A DNA stretch of 40,152 bases, from positions 1 to 40,152 of the forward strand of contig NZ_JAUNTN010000028.1 in assembly GCF_030538695.1 (NCBI RefSeq), read 5' to 3'. Source of the DNA: Paracoccus sp. (in: a-proteobacteria) (GTDB taxonomy: Bacteria; Pseudomonadota; Alphaproteobacteria; Rhodobacterales; Rhodobacteraceae). Of the stretch, positions 17,072-25,688 are shown piece after piece. Under the pieces are notes generated by a model, which was not told where the DNA came from, did not search any database, and worked only from the letters and a program-made list of their open reading frames with translations. Position 1 is the stretch's first letter. Every line of letters begins with the position of its first letter. Both the position numbers and the translations under genes were made by a program.

Positions 17072-17802
17072 AGGGCAGCATCAGGTTCCCCAGCCAGAAA
17101 GGCCCGCAGCACCGGATCGGTGGCCATATCGACCGCCTCCACCGGGCCATGCCAGCGCAGCTTCCCCTTGTGCAGAAGCGCCACGCGGTCGGCGATATGG
17201 CGCATACTGGCAATATCATGGGTGATGGTGATGGCGGTCGCGCCGGTCTCGGTCACGATGCTGCGGATCAGCCGGTCAATCATCGTTGCCCGGATCGGGT
17301 CCAGCCCGGTCGTTGGCTCGTCGAAAAAGATCACCTGCGGATCGGCAGCGATGGCACGGGCCAGCCCTACGCGCTTGGCCATGCCGCCCGACAGTTCCGC
17401 CGGCATCATCTCTGCGACTTCTGGCCCAAGACCCACCCGCGCCAGCTTGTCCACCGCAATGGCGCGGGCGCGGGCGGCAGGCATGGATTGCAGCAGACGG
17501 AACGCCACGTTGCGCCAGACCGGCAGGCTGTCGAACAGCCCCGCGCCCTGAAACAGCATCCCGAACCCGTCCATGAACGCCGCGCGGCGGCGGGCGTCCA
17601 GCACCTGTCCACGCCACAGGATCTGGCCTGCGTCTGGCACCTCCAGCCCAAGGATCGAGCGCAGCAGCAGCGACTTACCGCTGCCCGACTGTCCGATCAC
17701 CACCAGATTTTCGCCCCGCGCGATGGTCAGGTCCAGCCCATCCAGCACCTGCCGCGTGCCGAACGCTTTGCGCAAGCCCTTGATTTCGAACTCGGCACTC
17801 AA
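17068..17802 (-). CDS. mlaF: MlaF-type ABC transporter ATPase
   Basis: The 244-residue ATPase belongs to the phospholipid-transport (Mla/MCE) type. Walker A is GQSGSGKS, the signature is ELSGGMAKRVGLARA and Walker B is VIFFDEPTTGLDP; SGGMAKR is typical of MlaF. The only sensible start is a TTG at 17802 that overlaps the mlaE stop as TTGA. It works with MlaE, encoded just upstream, at the inner membrane. No MCE-domain partner (MlaD) is in the window. Confidence 0.9.
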   Translation of the reverse strand: MSAEFEIKGLRKAFGTRQVLDGLDLTIARGENLVVIGQSGSGKSLLLRSILGLEVPDAGQILWRGQVLDARRRAAFMDGFGMLFQGAGLFDSLPVWRNVAFRLLQSMPAARARAIAVDKLARVGLGPEVAEMMPAELSGGMAKRVGLARAIAADPQVIFFDEPTTGLDPIRATMIDRLIRSIVTETGATAITITHDIASMRHIADRVALLHKGKLRWHGPVEAVDMATDPVLRAFLAGEPDAAL

Positions 17803-18572
17803 AAGAACAGCCCCGTCAGGACAAAGTTCGCAGCCAGAATCCCGACCGCAGCCGCCACCACCGCCGAGGTCGTCGCCCGCCCGACTCCCGCTGCGCCGCG
17901 CCCGGTGCGCATCCCGAACCAGCAACCCGACAGCGCCACGATCAGGCCAAAGGCGACACCTTTCCACAGCCCCGACACCACATCCCAGCGTTCCAGATAG
18001 GCCCATGAATTCGCCAGATATTGCGCCGAATTGAACCCAAGCCCCTGCGTCCCGACCAGCCAGCCGCCCATGATCCCCAGCACATCGCCCACCCCGATCA
18101 GCAGCGGCACAGTCAGCATCCCCGCCCACAGGCGCGGCGCCACCAGCCAGCGCATCGGATCAGTGGACAGGGTTGCCAGCGCGTCGATCTGTTCGGTGAC
18201 GCGCATGGTGCCGATCTCGGCCGCGATCGAGCTGGACACGCGCGAGGCCACCATCAGCCCGCCCAGCACCGGCCCCAACTCCCGCGCCATACCGATGGCG
18301 ACGATGGCGGGAACCACATCGCTGGCCTGAAACCGCGCCCCGCCGGAATGGATCTGCAAGGCCAGCGCCGCGCCGGTAAACAGCGCCGTCAGCCCGACCA
18401 CGGGCAGCGACAGCCAGCCGATCTGGATGATCTGCTGCACCAGATTACGCGGATAGGCCGGGCCGCCAATCGGCAGGATACCCGCCAGACCACGCCCCAG
18501 AAAAATCGCCAGCCGCCCGATCAGCGCCACAAGCGCCAGCGTCATACGGCCAAGGGCGCGGATGGGGTTCAC
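17799..18572 (-). CDS. mlaE: MlaE-type ABC transporter permease
   Basis: The 257-residue integral membrane protein is the permease of a phospholipid-transport ABC system. It shows the MlaE pattern: an N-terminal amphipathic part, a hydrophobic segment [38 protein letters not shown] and [14 protein letters not shown], then further helices. The start is a GTG at 18572 overlapping the alr stop as GTGA. The gene lies between alr and mlaF, an arrangement in which envelope genes are grouped. Confidence 0.92.
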   Translation of the reverse strand: MNPIRALGRMTLALVALIGRLAIFLGRGLAGILPIGGPAYPRNLVQQIIQIGWLSLPVVGLTALFTGAALALQIHSGGARFQASDVVPAIVAIGMARELGPVLGGLMVASRVSSSIAAEIGTMRVTEQIDALATLSTDPMRWLVAPRLWAGMLTVPLLIGVGDVLGIMGGWLVGTQGLGFNSAQYLANSWAYLERWDVVSGLWKGVAFGLIVALSGCWFGMRTGRGAAGVGRATTSAVVAAAVGILAANFVLTGLFF

Positions 18573-19612
18573 AGATATTCCCGTGCGTATCGCGCAGCAA
18601 GCGAGGTCAGAATCTCATAGCCGATGGTTCCCGCCGCGGCACCCACCGCATCAACGCCCTGCGCCGGGCAGATCAGGTCCAGCGCGGGCGGCAGATCATC
18701 CAGCCCGGTCACATCGCAGGTGATAAGGTCCATAGACACCCGCCCAACCACCGGGCACGCGCGATCACCCGCAAACAGCGCCACCCGCGGGCGCTGCCCG
18801 TCCGACGACAAGGCCCGCAGCACCCCATCGGCATAGCCCGCCGCAACGGTCGCAATCCGGCTGGGCCGCTCGGCCGTCCATGTGTTGGAATAGCCCACAG
18901 TCTCGCCCGTCTGCACCAGCCGGGTCTGAATAACTGGCAGGGACAGCCGCACCACCGGCTGCGCGTCCGTAAAGGGCTGACCGCCATAAAGGCCAATGCC
19001 GGGGCGGGTCAGGTCGAAGTGATACTCCGGCCCCAGCAAAATTCCCCCGGTCGCAGCCAGCGAACGCGGCGCGGTCACACCTTCGGTCATTTCGCGGAAC
19101 GCCTGCAATTGCTGGCGATTCATCTGGTGGTCGGGGGCATCGGCACAAGCCAGATGCGACATCACCAGCGCCGGATCGGCAGCCAGCACCTCGGCCCGCA
19201 GCCCGGCCCATTCGGATGGCTCAAACCCCAGACGGTTCATGCCGGTGTCAAGCTGAATGCCAAAGGGCTGGCCGGGGCGCTTGGTGCGGTCCCGGAAATA
19301 TTGTTCCGGGCCGTTCAGCACCGGGATCAGCCCGGCCAGATCAGCCCCTTCCATATGGCCGGACAGCACAAAAATCTGCGCATCATCGGCCAGATACGGG
19401 CGGATTGCCTGACCCTCAGAGGCCAGCGCAACAAAGAAATCCCGCGCACCCTCATCATACAGCCGCGCCGCCACACGGGCCGCGCCAAGCCCATAAGAGT
19501 CGGCCTTGACCACCGCAGCAGCCCGCGCCCCCGGCGACAATACCGCCAGCGCCCGCCAGTTTGCGGCGATGGCGTTCAGGTCGATGCTCAGGCGGGCGCT
19601 GCTCTGGTCCAT
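18569..19612 (-). CDS. alr: Alanine racemase
   Basis: The 347-residue PLP enzyme makes D-alanine for peptidoglycan. The PLP lysine is Lys36 in [12 protein letters not shown]; the second catalytic residue is the Tyr of [19 protein letters not shown] is the usual C-terminal domain motif. I chose the ATG at 19612 ([12 protein letters not shown]), which shares one base with the yjdM stop (TAATG). The upstream residues of the open frame are yjdM in another frame. It is slightly short but complete. Confidence 0.94.
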   Translation of the reverse strand: MDQSSARLSIDLNAIAANWRALAVLSPGARAAAVVKADSYGLGAARVAARLYDEGARDFFVALASEGQAIRPYLADDAQIFVLSGHMEGADLAGLIPVLNGPEQYFRDRTKRPGQPFGIQLDTGMNRLGFEPSEWAGLRAEVLAADPALVMSHLACADAPDHQMNRQQLQAFREMTEGVTAPRSLAATGGILLGPEYHFDLTRPGIGLYGGQPFTDAQPVVRLSLPVIQTRLVQTGETVGYSNTWTAERPSRIATVAAGYADGVLRALSSDGQRPRVALFAGDRACPVVGRVSMDLITCDVTGLDDLPPALDLICPAQGVDAVGAAAGTIGYEILTSLAARYAREYL

Positions 19613-19956
19613 TATTCCGTAACTTTCTTGACGAATTGCGATTTCAGCCCGATCTGGCCAAAGCCCGGCACTTTGCAATCAATATCGTGATCGCCGTCCA
19701 CCAGACGGATGCCGCGCACCTTGGTGCCAACCTTGATGACCGAGGACGAGCCTTTCAGCTTCAGATCCTTGATGACCGTGACCGTATCGCCATCCGCCAA
19801 CACATTGCCCACGCTGTCGCGCACCTGCGGCGTATCGTCGCTGGCGGCGGCATCCGCCGACCATTCATGGCCACATTCCGGGCAAGTCAGCAGGGCATCC
19901 ACCTGATAAACATAGGCGGACGAACATTCGGGGCATGGGGGCAGGTTCTCACTCAT
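19612..19956 (-). CDS. yjdM: Zinc-ribbon protein of the YjdM/PhnA family
   Basis: The 114-residue protein has an N-terminal zinc ribbon with two CxxC pairs (CPEC at 8-11 and CPECGHEW at 25-32) and a C-terminal domain containing [20 protein letters not shown] and [17 protein letters not shown], which is the YjdM pattern. Despite the old name phnA, it is not the phosphonoacetate hydrolase. Its role is unclear. It is the first gene of the seven-gene overlapped run and is divergent from pccB over 185 bases. Confidence 0.92.
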   Translation of the reverse strand: MSENLPPCPECSSAYVYQVDALLTCPECGHEWSADAAASDDTPQVRDSVGNVLADGDTVTVIKDLKLKGSSSVIKVGTKVRGIRLVDGDHDIDCKVPGFGQIGLKSQFVKKVTE

Positions 19957-20027
19957 GCCCGGCTTATAGCCCCGTCGCCCCGGCCCCGCCACCAAAAGAT
20001 CGCACGGGCTTCGGGCGACTTCGCATT

Positions 20028-20067
20028 TTTGCAATTTGCAATTCAATTCAGCTATATATTTTGCAAA
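20028..20067 (+). promoter_or_regulatory. TTGCAA boxes upstream of pccB, candidate PccR-type operator
   Basis: Three palindromic TTGCAA cores lie at 20029-20034, 20036-20041 and 20061-20066, the last within TTTGCAAA. The first two are 7 bases apart centre to centre and the third is 25 bases further. Regulators of the ScfR type, such as PccR of Rhodobacter sphaeroides, are known to bind TTTGCAAA-type repeats upstream of pccB. The surrounding DNA is AT-rich, as at a promoter. No such regulator gene is in the window. Confidence 0.55.
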
Positions 20068-20141
20068 TATTCCCGATTTTCCTTTATTGCCTACATCTTG
20101 CGCCGTAAGCTGCCCCAAACCGTCATATTCGGAGGGGCGAG

Positions 20142-21674
20142 ATGAAGGACATCCTGAACCAGTTGGAAACCCGGCGCGAGGCCGCACGCCTTGGCGGCGG
20201 GCAGGCGCGGATCGACGCGCAGCACGCCCGCGGCAAGCTGACCGCCCGCGAACGCATCGACCTGCTGCTGGACGAAGGCAGCTTTGAGGAGTTCGACATG
20301 TTCGTGGCCCATCGCTCGACCGAGTTCGGGATGGAAAACGACCGCCCTGCAGGCGATGGCGTCGTGACCGGCTGGGGAACGATCAACGGCCGCATGGTCT
20401 ATGTGTTCTCGCAGGATTTCACCGTATTCGGCGGCAGCCTCTCGGAAACCCATGCGCAGAAAATCTGCAAGATCATGGATATGGCGATGCAGAACGGTGC
20501 GCCGGTCATTGGCCTGAACGATTCGGGTGGCGCGCGGATTCAGGAAGGCGTCGCCAGCCTTGCAGGCTATGCCGAGGTGTTCCAGCGCAACATCATGGCC
20601 TCTGGCGTGGTGCCGCAGATCAGCGTTATCATGGGGCCTTGCGCGGGCGGCGCGGTCTATTCACCGGCGATGACCGACTTTATCTTCATGGTGCGCGACA
20701 CGTCCTATATGTTCGTGACCGGCCCCGATGTGGTGAAAACCGTCACCAATGAGGTCGTCACCGCCGAGGAATTGGGCGGTGCCAGCACCCACACCAAGAA
20801 ATCCAGCGTGGCCGATGGCGCCTTTGATAACGATGTCGAGGCCCTGACCGAGATTCGCCGCCTGTTCGATTTCCTGCCGCTGTCGAACCGCGACAAGGCC
20901 CCCACACGCCCGTTCTTTGACGACCCGCTGCGGGTCGAGGCCAGCCTTGATACGCTGGTGCCGGACAACCCGAACCAGCCCTATGATATGAAAGAGCTTA
21001 TCACCAAACTGGCGGATGAGGGCGATTTCTATGAGATTCAAAAGGATTACGCCGGGAATATCGTGATCGGCTTTATCCGCATCGAGGGCCAGACCGTCGG
21101 CGTCGTCGCCAACCAGCCGATGGTGCTGGCGGGCTGTCTGGACATTGACTCCAGCCGCAAGGCCGCGCGTTTCGTGCGCTTCTGCGATGCGTTCAGCATC
21201 CCGATTCTGACGCTGGTGGATGTGCCGGGCTTTCTGCCGGGCACCTCGCAGGAATATGGCGGGGTTATCAAACACGGCGCAAAGCTGCTGTTCGCCTATG
21301 GCGAAGCGACCGTGCCGAAAGTCACCGTCATCACCCGCAAAGCCTATGGCGGGGCCTATGACGTGATGTCCTCGAAACACCTGCGGGGCGATTTCAACTA
21401 TGCCTGGCCCACGGCGGAAATCGCGGTGATGGGTGCGAAAGGCGCAGTCGAGATCCTCTATCGCAAGGAATTGGGCGACGCCGACAAGATCGCGGCCCGC
21501 ACCAAGGATTACGAGGGCCGTTTCGCCAACCCCTTCGTGGCGGCGGAAAAAGGCTTTATCGACGAGGTGATTCAGCCGCGTTCGACCCGCAAGCGGATCG
21601 CGCGTGCCTTTGCCAGCCTGCGCACGAAAGAGCTGAAGAACCCGTGGAAAAAGCACGATAACATCCCGCTGTAA
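20142..21674 (+). CDS. pccB: Propionyl-CoA carboxylase beta subunit
   Basis: The 510-residue carboxyltransferase subunit moves CO2 from biotin to propionyl-CoA, giving methylmalonyl-CoA. It has the carboxyltransferase N-half ([39 protein letters not shown]) and C-half ([28 protein letters not shown]). The length is normal. GGAGGGG precedes the ATG. It pairs with pccA at 23599, but four small genes lie between. The TTGCAA boxes upstream suggest control by a short-chain acyl-CoA regulator. Confidence 0.97.
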   Translation: MKDILNQLETRREAARLGGGQARIDAQHARGKLTARERIDLLLDEGSFEEFDMFVAHRSTEFGMENDRPAGDGVVTGWGTINGRMVYVFSQDFTVFGGSLSETHAQKICKIMDMAMQNGAPVIGLNDSGGARIQEGVASLAGYAEVFQRNIMASGVVPQISVIMGPCAGGAVYSPAMTDFIFMVRDTSYMFVTGPDVVKTVTNEVVTAEELGGASTHTKKSSVADGAFDNDVEALTEIRRLFDFLPLSNRDKAPTRPFFDDPLRVEASLDTLVPDNPNQPYDMKELITKLADEGDFYEIQKDYAGNIVIGFIRIEGQTVGVVANQPMVLAGCLDIDSSRKAARFVRFCDAFSIPILTLVDVPGFLPGTSQEYGGVIKHGAKLLFAYGEATVPKVTVITRKAYGGAYDVMSSKHLRGDFNYAWPTAEIAVMGAKGAVEILYRKELGDADKIAARTKDYEGRFANPFVAAEKGFIDEVIQPRSTRKRIARAFASLRTKELKNPWKKHDNIPL

Positions 21675-21683
21675 CGCCCGAAG

Positions 21684-22316
21684 ATGCGCCTTGTCCCTGC
21701 CCTTGCCCCTATCTTTGCCTGCCTGACCCTTGCCGCGCCCGTCGCGGCATGGGCCGAGGATGCCACCCCGCCGCCCTTGCCGGTGCCGTCGGGGATGCTG
21801 ACCTATTGGCAGGACGTGGTGCATACGGCGCCGGGGGCATATGGGCTGACCTATCGGTTCCGCTTTGTCAGCCCCAACCTGCCAAAGCTGATCCCGCCGC
21901 CGGTGCTGCCCCCCATCGACGAAGCGCAGGTGGCGGTTCTGGATGATCCGATGTCATGGCTGACCGGCTTTGCCGATGCGCAACTGGTGCCAGAGGATCA
22001 AGACATGCCGTCGCTGCTGGCCCCTGACCTGACCGCAACCGGACCGCTGGCAGTGACGGCGCAGGGCGCTCAACCGCTGGCCGATGGCCCCACCGTCGAG
22101 GCGCTGGAGCAGGTTCAGGCAGATATGCTGTGGCTGTGCCTGAATTACGCCCTGCCCCGGCTGGCGGAGGAAGGCCCGCGCCCGGTGCAAATCATCATCA
22201 GCCTTGCCGACCGGGTGAACCTGTTTGGCGCGGCCAACCCCGAAATGGTGCAGGTGTTCGAGGCTTACGACCTGCCCGCCGATACCAACACCTGCCAGCC
22301 CGAAACGGCGATATAG
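21684..22316 (+). CDS. Exported protein of unknown function between pccB and pccA
   Basis: The 210-residue protein starts with a Sec signal peptide (residues 1 to about 24, ending VAAWA) and then a Pro-rich stretch. The mature part has one motif-like segment, YGLTYRFRFVSPNLP, and a region with two Cys (WLCLNYALP and DTNTCQPE) that could form a disulfide in the periplasm. It starts 9 bases after pccB, so it is in the same transcript. I do not recognise the family with confidence; similar exported proteins of unknown function occur next to pcc genes in Rhodobacteraceae. Nothing ties it directly to propionate chemistry. Confidence 0.8.
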   Translation: MRLVPALAPIFACLTLAAPVAAWAEDATPPPLPVPSGMLTYWQDVVHTAPGAYGLTYRFRFVSPNLPKLIPPPVLPPIDEAQVAVLDDPMSWLTGFADAQLVPEDQDMPSLLAPDLTATGPLAVTAQGAQPLADGPTVEALEQVQADMLWLCLNYALPRLAEEGPRPVQIIISLADRVNLFGAANPEMVQVFEAYDLPADTNTCQPETAI

Positions 22317-22328
22317 GAAAGACGCGCC

Positions 22329-22751
22329 ATGCTGAAGCACCGGAAGTTCCCCGGCCGCCTGCCAAGCTCGAACCACCAGTTCGTGATCCGTCGCGCCAAT
22401 AAGAAAGGCGCAACCAAACTGGTGGCGCGGGAACGGTTCCGCGACCGTTCCGCCTCGGACCGGCGCGCGGATGAAGGGTTTCTGGCAGCACTGATCGCGC
22501 ATTTCGGGGATGAACCGTTCGAACGCGGCAATCTTGACGCGGGCCGCCTGTCATGGCTGCTGAACCGCGAAGTCGTCGCCGTCGGCAAGCTGGACCCGAC
22601 CAGCTATGAACAGCTTTTGCGTGTTGATCTGGCCCGCGCCGAGGCCAGCTTTCCGCAGCTTTTCGCCACGGATTCTCAGCCCGAATTCGACTGGGACGAC
22701 GACTGGGACGAGGATGAGGACGAAGACGACTGGGACGAGGACGACGACTGA
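22329..22751 (+). CDS. Small protein with basic N-terminus and Asp/Glu/Trp tail
   Basis: The 140-residue protein has three parts: a basic N-terminus (residues 1-45, rich in Lys and Arg), a middle helical region with FLAALIAHFGDEPFERGNLD, and a C-terminal tail from about 119 made almost only of Asp and Glu with regularly placed Trp (DWDEDEDEDDWDEDDD). The tail DNA is repetitive (GACTGGGACGAGGA units). There is no signal peptide. It lies 12 bases after the exported protein, in the pcc transcript. The family is unknown to me; the opposite charges could favour self-binding, ion binding or chaperone-like contact. Confidence 0.75.
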   Translation: MLKHRKFPGRLPSSNHQFVIRRANKKGATKLVARERFRDRSASDRRADEGFLAALIAHFGDEPFERGNLDAGRLSWLLNREVVAVGKLDPTSYEQLLRVDLARAEASFPQLFATDSQPEFDWDDDWDEDEDEDDWDEDDD

Positions 22752-22908
22752 TGCGCGTCTTTTCGCCCTTGCGGCATCCCGGCCGTTCGCAAACACTTGC
22801 AACTTTTTCACAGTCTTGTCAGTTCTGGCAAGGAACGAACTGTGCGATTATGCCGTTACGTTTGCAAGCAACCGCGCCGGAATGGCGCTTCAATACAGGC
22901 AGTGAACA

Positions 22909-23157
22909 ATGCAAGTTTCCTCTTTCCTCCGCTTCGGTGCAGCTCTCGCGCTCGTCGGTGGCCTCGCGGCCTGCCAGCAGCCGGGCTATGGCTATAACAC
23001 CGCAACCGGCCTGTCGCCGGACGCGCAGCGCGCGGCCATTGGTGCTGTCGGCGGTGCCGTTACCGCGAAAGCTCTGGGTGAAAACGTCCTCACCGGCGCG
23101 GCGCTTGGCGCGACCGCTGGCGCGATCTGTGACGACATGGGCGTTTGCGCCCAGTAA
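22909..23157 (+). CDS. Small glycine-zipper lipoprotein, tandem copy 1
   Basis: The 82-residue protein has a lipoprotein signal with lipobox LAAC (Cys22). The mature part has small-residue helices (AAIGAVGGAVTAKALGENVL and GAALGATAGAI) that look like glycine zippers, and ends CDDMGVCAQ with two Cys. It is clearly a paralogue of the next gene. A 157-base gap with an inverted repeat (CAGTTC/GAACTG near 22819) precedes it, so it may have its own promoter. The role is unknown; such small lipoproteins often affect envelope stability. Confidence 0.8.
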   Translation: MQVSSFLRFGAALALVGGLAACQQPGYGYNTATGLSPDAQRAAIGAVGGAVTAKALGENVLTGAALGATAGAICDDMGVCAQ

Positions 23158-23219
23158 TTTCACGCGAAACTGTGATGCAACCGTCAACCGCACTGTTGCG
23201 TTCACTTTCGTAACGATTG

Positions 23220-23244
23220 CCCTGCATCGAAACGCGATGCAGGG
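23220..23244 (+). promoter_or_regulatory. Perfect 10-bp hairpin before the second lipoprotein
   Basis: CCCTGCATCG (23220-23229) and CGATGCAGGG (23235-23244) are perfect complements around a 5-base loop. The hairpin ends 8 bases before AAGGAG, the ribosome-binding site. It has no T-run, so an mRNA-stability or translation-control element is more likely than a terminator. Confidence 0.55.
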
Positions 23245-23265
23245 TTTCCATAAGGAGAGTATCCC

Positions 23266-23481
23266 ATGCGCAAAGCCCTGCTTTTGCCCGTCGCTTTCGT
23301 CGGCCTTGCTGCCGTCGCTGGCTGTACGCAGAACATCAACCCGACCGACACCGACCGCGCCCTTATCGGGGCTGCTGCGGGTGCCGTCATCGCAGACGTT
23401 GCTGGCAAGAACGTCCTCAAAGGCGCGGCCCTTGGCGCGGCCGGTGGTGCGCTGTGCAACGACGTCGGCGTTTGCCAGTAA
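23266..23481 (+). CDS. Small glycine-zipper lipoprotein, tandem copy 2
   Basis: The 71-residue protein has the lipobox VAGC (Cys20), a glycine-zipper-like helix (LIGAAAGAVIADVAGKNVLK, then GAALGAAGGAL) and the ending CNDVGVCQ. It shares the order zipper, NVL(T/K)GAALGA, C(D/N)D(M/V)GVC with the previous gene, so the pair arose by duplication. AAGGAGAG lies upstream of the ATG. A strong terminator follows 43 bases after its stop. Confidence 0.82.
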   Translation: MRKALLLPVAFVGLAAVAGCTQNINPTDTDRALIGAAAGAVIADVAGKNVLKGAALGAAGGALCNDVGVCQ

Positions 23482-23523
23482 TATCCTGACCGCGCATTCG
23501 TCGCGCGGCCCTGATCTGATTTC

Positions 23524-23557
23524 CGCCGTCCCGGTTTCGCACCGGGGCGGCGTTTTT
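23524..23557 (+). terminator. Strong terminator between lipoproteins and pccA
   Basis: The arms CGCCGTCCCGGT (23524-23535) and ACCGGGGCGGCG (23541-23552) pair with one G-T wobble around a 5-base loop and are followed by TTTTT. It suggests that pccA is either transcribed from its own promoter or reached only by partial read-through. Confidence 0.88.
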
Positions 23558-23598
23558 CGTTTCCGCAATACAGACCTCAGCCAGAGCAAGGGACAGCC

Positions 23599-25656
23599 AT
23601 GTTCGACAAGATCCTGATCGCCAACCGGGGCGAGATCGCCTGCCGCGTCATCAAGACCGCCCGCAAAATGGGCATCAAAACGGTTGCCGTCTATTCCGAC
23701 GCCGACCGCGCGGCGCTGCATGTGCAAATGGCTGACGAGGCGGTTCACATCGGCCCGCCCCCCGCCAACCAATCCTATATCGTGATCGACAAGATCATGG
23801 ACGCCATCCGCCAGACTGGCGCAAAGGCAGTTCACCCCGGCTATGGCTTCCTGTCCGAACGGATGGATTTCGCAGCCGCGCTGGAGGCCGAGGGGGTCGT
23901 GTTCGTCGGCCCGCCCGCCAAGGCCATCGAGGCCATGGGCGACAAGATCACCTCGAAAAAGATCGCGCAAGAGGCCGGGGTGAACACCGTTCCCGGCTAT
24001 ATGGGCCTGATCGCGGATGCGGATGAGGCGGTGAAAATCTCGAATGAGATCGGCTATCCGGTGATGATCAAGGCCAGCGCGGGCGGCGGCGGCAAGGGGA
24101 TGCGCATTGCATGGAACGATACCGAGGCCCGCGAGGGGTTCGAATCGTCCAGGAACGAGGCGGCGAACAGCTTTGGCGACGACCGCATCTTCATCGAAAA
24201 ATTCGTAACCCAGCCGCGCCATATCGAGATTCAGGTGCTGGCCGACAGCCACGGCAACGCGGTTTACCTGTTCGAGCGCGAATGTTCGATCCAGCGCCGC
24301 AACCAGAAAGTCATTGAGGAGGCCCCCAGCCCCTTCCTCGACGAAGCCACCCGCAAGGCCATGGGCGAACAGGCCGTCGCGCTGGCCAAGGCGGTGGGCT
24401 ATGCCAGCGCAGGCACAGTCGAGTTCATCGTGGACGGCGACCGCAATTTCTATTTCCTTGAGATGAACACCCGTTTGCAGGTGGAACATCCGGTCACGGA
24501 ACTGATTACCGGCATTGATCTGGTGGAAATGATGATCCGCGTGGCGATGGGTGAAAAGCTGCCCTTCACCCAGGACGATCTGACCATCAACGGCTGGGCC
24601 ATCGAAAGCCGCCTTTATGCCGAAGACCCCTATCGGAACTTCCTGCCCTCGATCGGCCGCCTGACCCGCTATCGCCCGCCGGTGGAAACCGCTGCCGGGC
24701 CACTGTCTGACGCCGGAAAATGGGTGCCTGCGCATCCGGGCGATACGCCTGCGGTGGCGGCGGTCGGCGTGCGCAACGATACCGGCGTCTATGACGGCGG
24801 CGAGATCAGCATGTTCTATGACCCGATGATCGCCAAGCTCTGCACCTGGGCGCCGACCCGCGCCGGTGCCATCGAAGCCATGCGCGAGGCGCTGGACGGG
24901 TTCGAGGTCGAGGGCATCGGCCATAACCTGCCCTTCCTGTCGGCGGTGATGGATCACCCCAAGTTCATCTCGGGCGATATTTCCACGGCCTTCATTGCCG
25001 AGGAATACCCGGAGGGCTTTACCGGCGTGACCCCGGCCCCGGCCGAGATCGACCGCATCGCGGCGGCAGCAGCGGCCATGCACCGGGTCGCCGAAATCCG
25101 CCGCTGCCGGATCACCGGACGGCTGGACAATCACGAACGCCGGGTCGGCACCAATTGGGTGGTGTTCATCGGGGATCGTGAGGTTCCGGTGCAAATCAAG
25201 GCGGACCGCGACGGCTCGACCGTGACCATCGACGGGCGCGACATGCGGGTGGAAAGCGACTGGCTGCCGGGGCAATCACTGGCGCGGATGGTCGTTGATG
25301 GCGCGGCTCTGGTGATGAAGGTGGACAAGATCCCCGCCGGTTATCGCCTGCGTACCCGTGGCGCGGACCTGAAAGCCTATATCCGCCGCCCCCGCGCCGC
25401 CGAACTGGCCCGCCTGATGCCGGAAAAACTCGCACCGGATACCTCGCGCTTCCTGCTCTGCCCGATGCCGGGGCTGGTGGTGAAGATCAGCGTGGCCGAG
25501 GGTGACGAGGTGCAGGAAGGTCAGGCGCTGGCCACCGTCGAGGCGATGAAGATGGAAAACATCCTGCGCGCCGAAAAGAAAGCCGTGGTGAAGAAGATCA
25601 ACGCCAGCGCAGGCGAAAGCCTGAAGGTGGACGACATCATCATGGAGTTCGAGTGA
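23599..25656 (+). CDS. pccA: Propionyl-CoA carboxylase alpha subunit (biotin-containing)
   Basis: The 685-residue protein has biotin carboxylase (residues 1 to about 450: ILIANRGEIACRVIKTARKM, the glycine loop SAGGGGKGMRIA, EFIVDGDRNFYFLEMNTRLQ), a linker/BT domain, and a biotin carrier domain at the C-terminus with Lys651 in EAMKMEN as the biotin site. It carboxylates biotin with ATP and bicarbonate and passes CO2 to PccB. The size is typical of alphaproteobacterial PccA. A long open frame on the opposite strand is a shadow. Confidence 0.97.
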   Translation: MFDKILIANRGEIACRVIKTARKMGIKTVAVYSDADRAALHVQMADEAVHIGPPPANQSYIVIDKIMDAIRQTGAKAVHPGYGFLSERMDFAAALEAEGVVFVGPPAKAIEAMGDKITSKKIAQEAGVNTVPGYMGLIADADEAVKISNEIGYPVMIKASAGGGGKGMRIAWNDTEAREGFESSRNEAANSFGDDRIFIEKFVTQPRHIEIQVLADSHGNAVYLFERECSIQRRNQKVIEEAPSPFLDEATRKAMGEQAVALAKAVGYASAGTVEFIVDGDRNFYFLEMNTRLQVEHPVTELITGIDLVEMMIRVAMGEKLPFTQDDLTINGWAIESRLYAEDPYRNFLPSIGRLTRYRPPVETAAGPLSDAGKWVPAHPGDTPAVAAVGVRNDTGVYDGGEISMFYDPMIAKLCTWAPTRAGAIEAMREALDGFEVEGIGHNLPFLSAVMDHPKFISGDISTAFIAEEYPEGFTGVTPAPAEIDRIAAAAAAMHRVAEIRRCRITGRLDNHERRVGTNWVVFIGDREVPVQIKADRDGSTVTIDGRDMRVESDWLPGQSLARMVVDGAALVMKVDKIPAGYRLRTRGADLKAYIRRPRAAELARLMPEKLAPDTSRFLLCPMPGLVVKISVAEGDEVQEGQALATVEAMKMENILRAEKKAVVKKINASAGESLKVDDIIMEFE

Positions 25657-25688
25657 CCTGCCGTCCGGCATATGATCTGACCAAAGCC

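Noticed and set aside
22681..22751. Repeating GACTGGGACGAGGA units as a possible CRISPR or satellite
   Set aside because: The units keep one reading frame and encode the acidic tail of a protein; there are no spacers.
22819..22841. CAGTTC/GAACTG inverted repeat as a firm operator
   Set aside because: Only 6-bp arms with an 11-base gap; too weak to call.
22819..25275. 818-residue minus-strand open frame
   Set aside because: Antisense to pccA and the lipoproteins; no recognisable domain, typical shadow.
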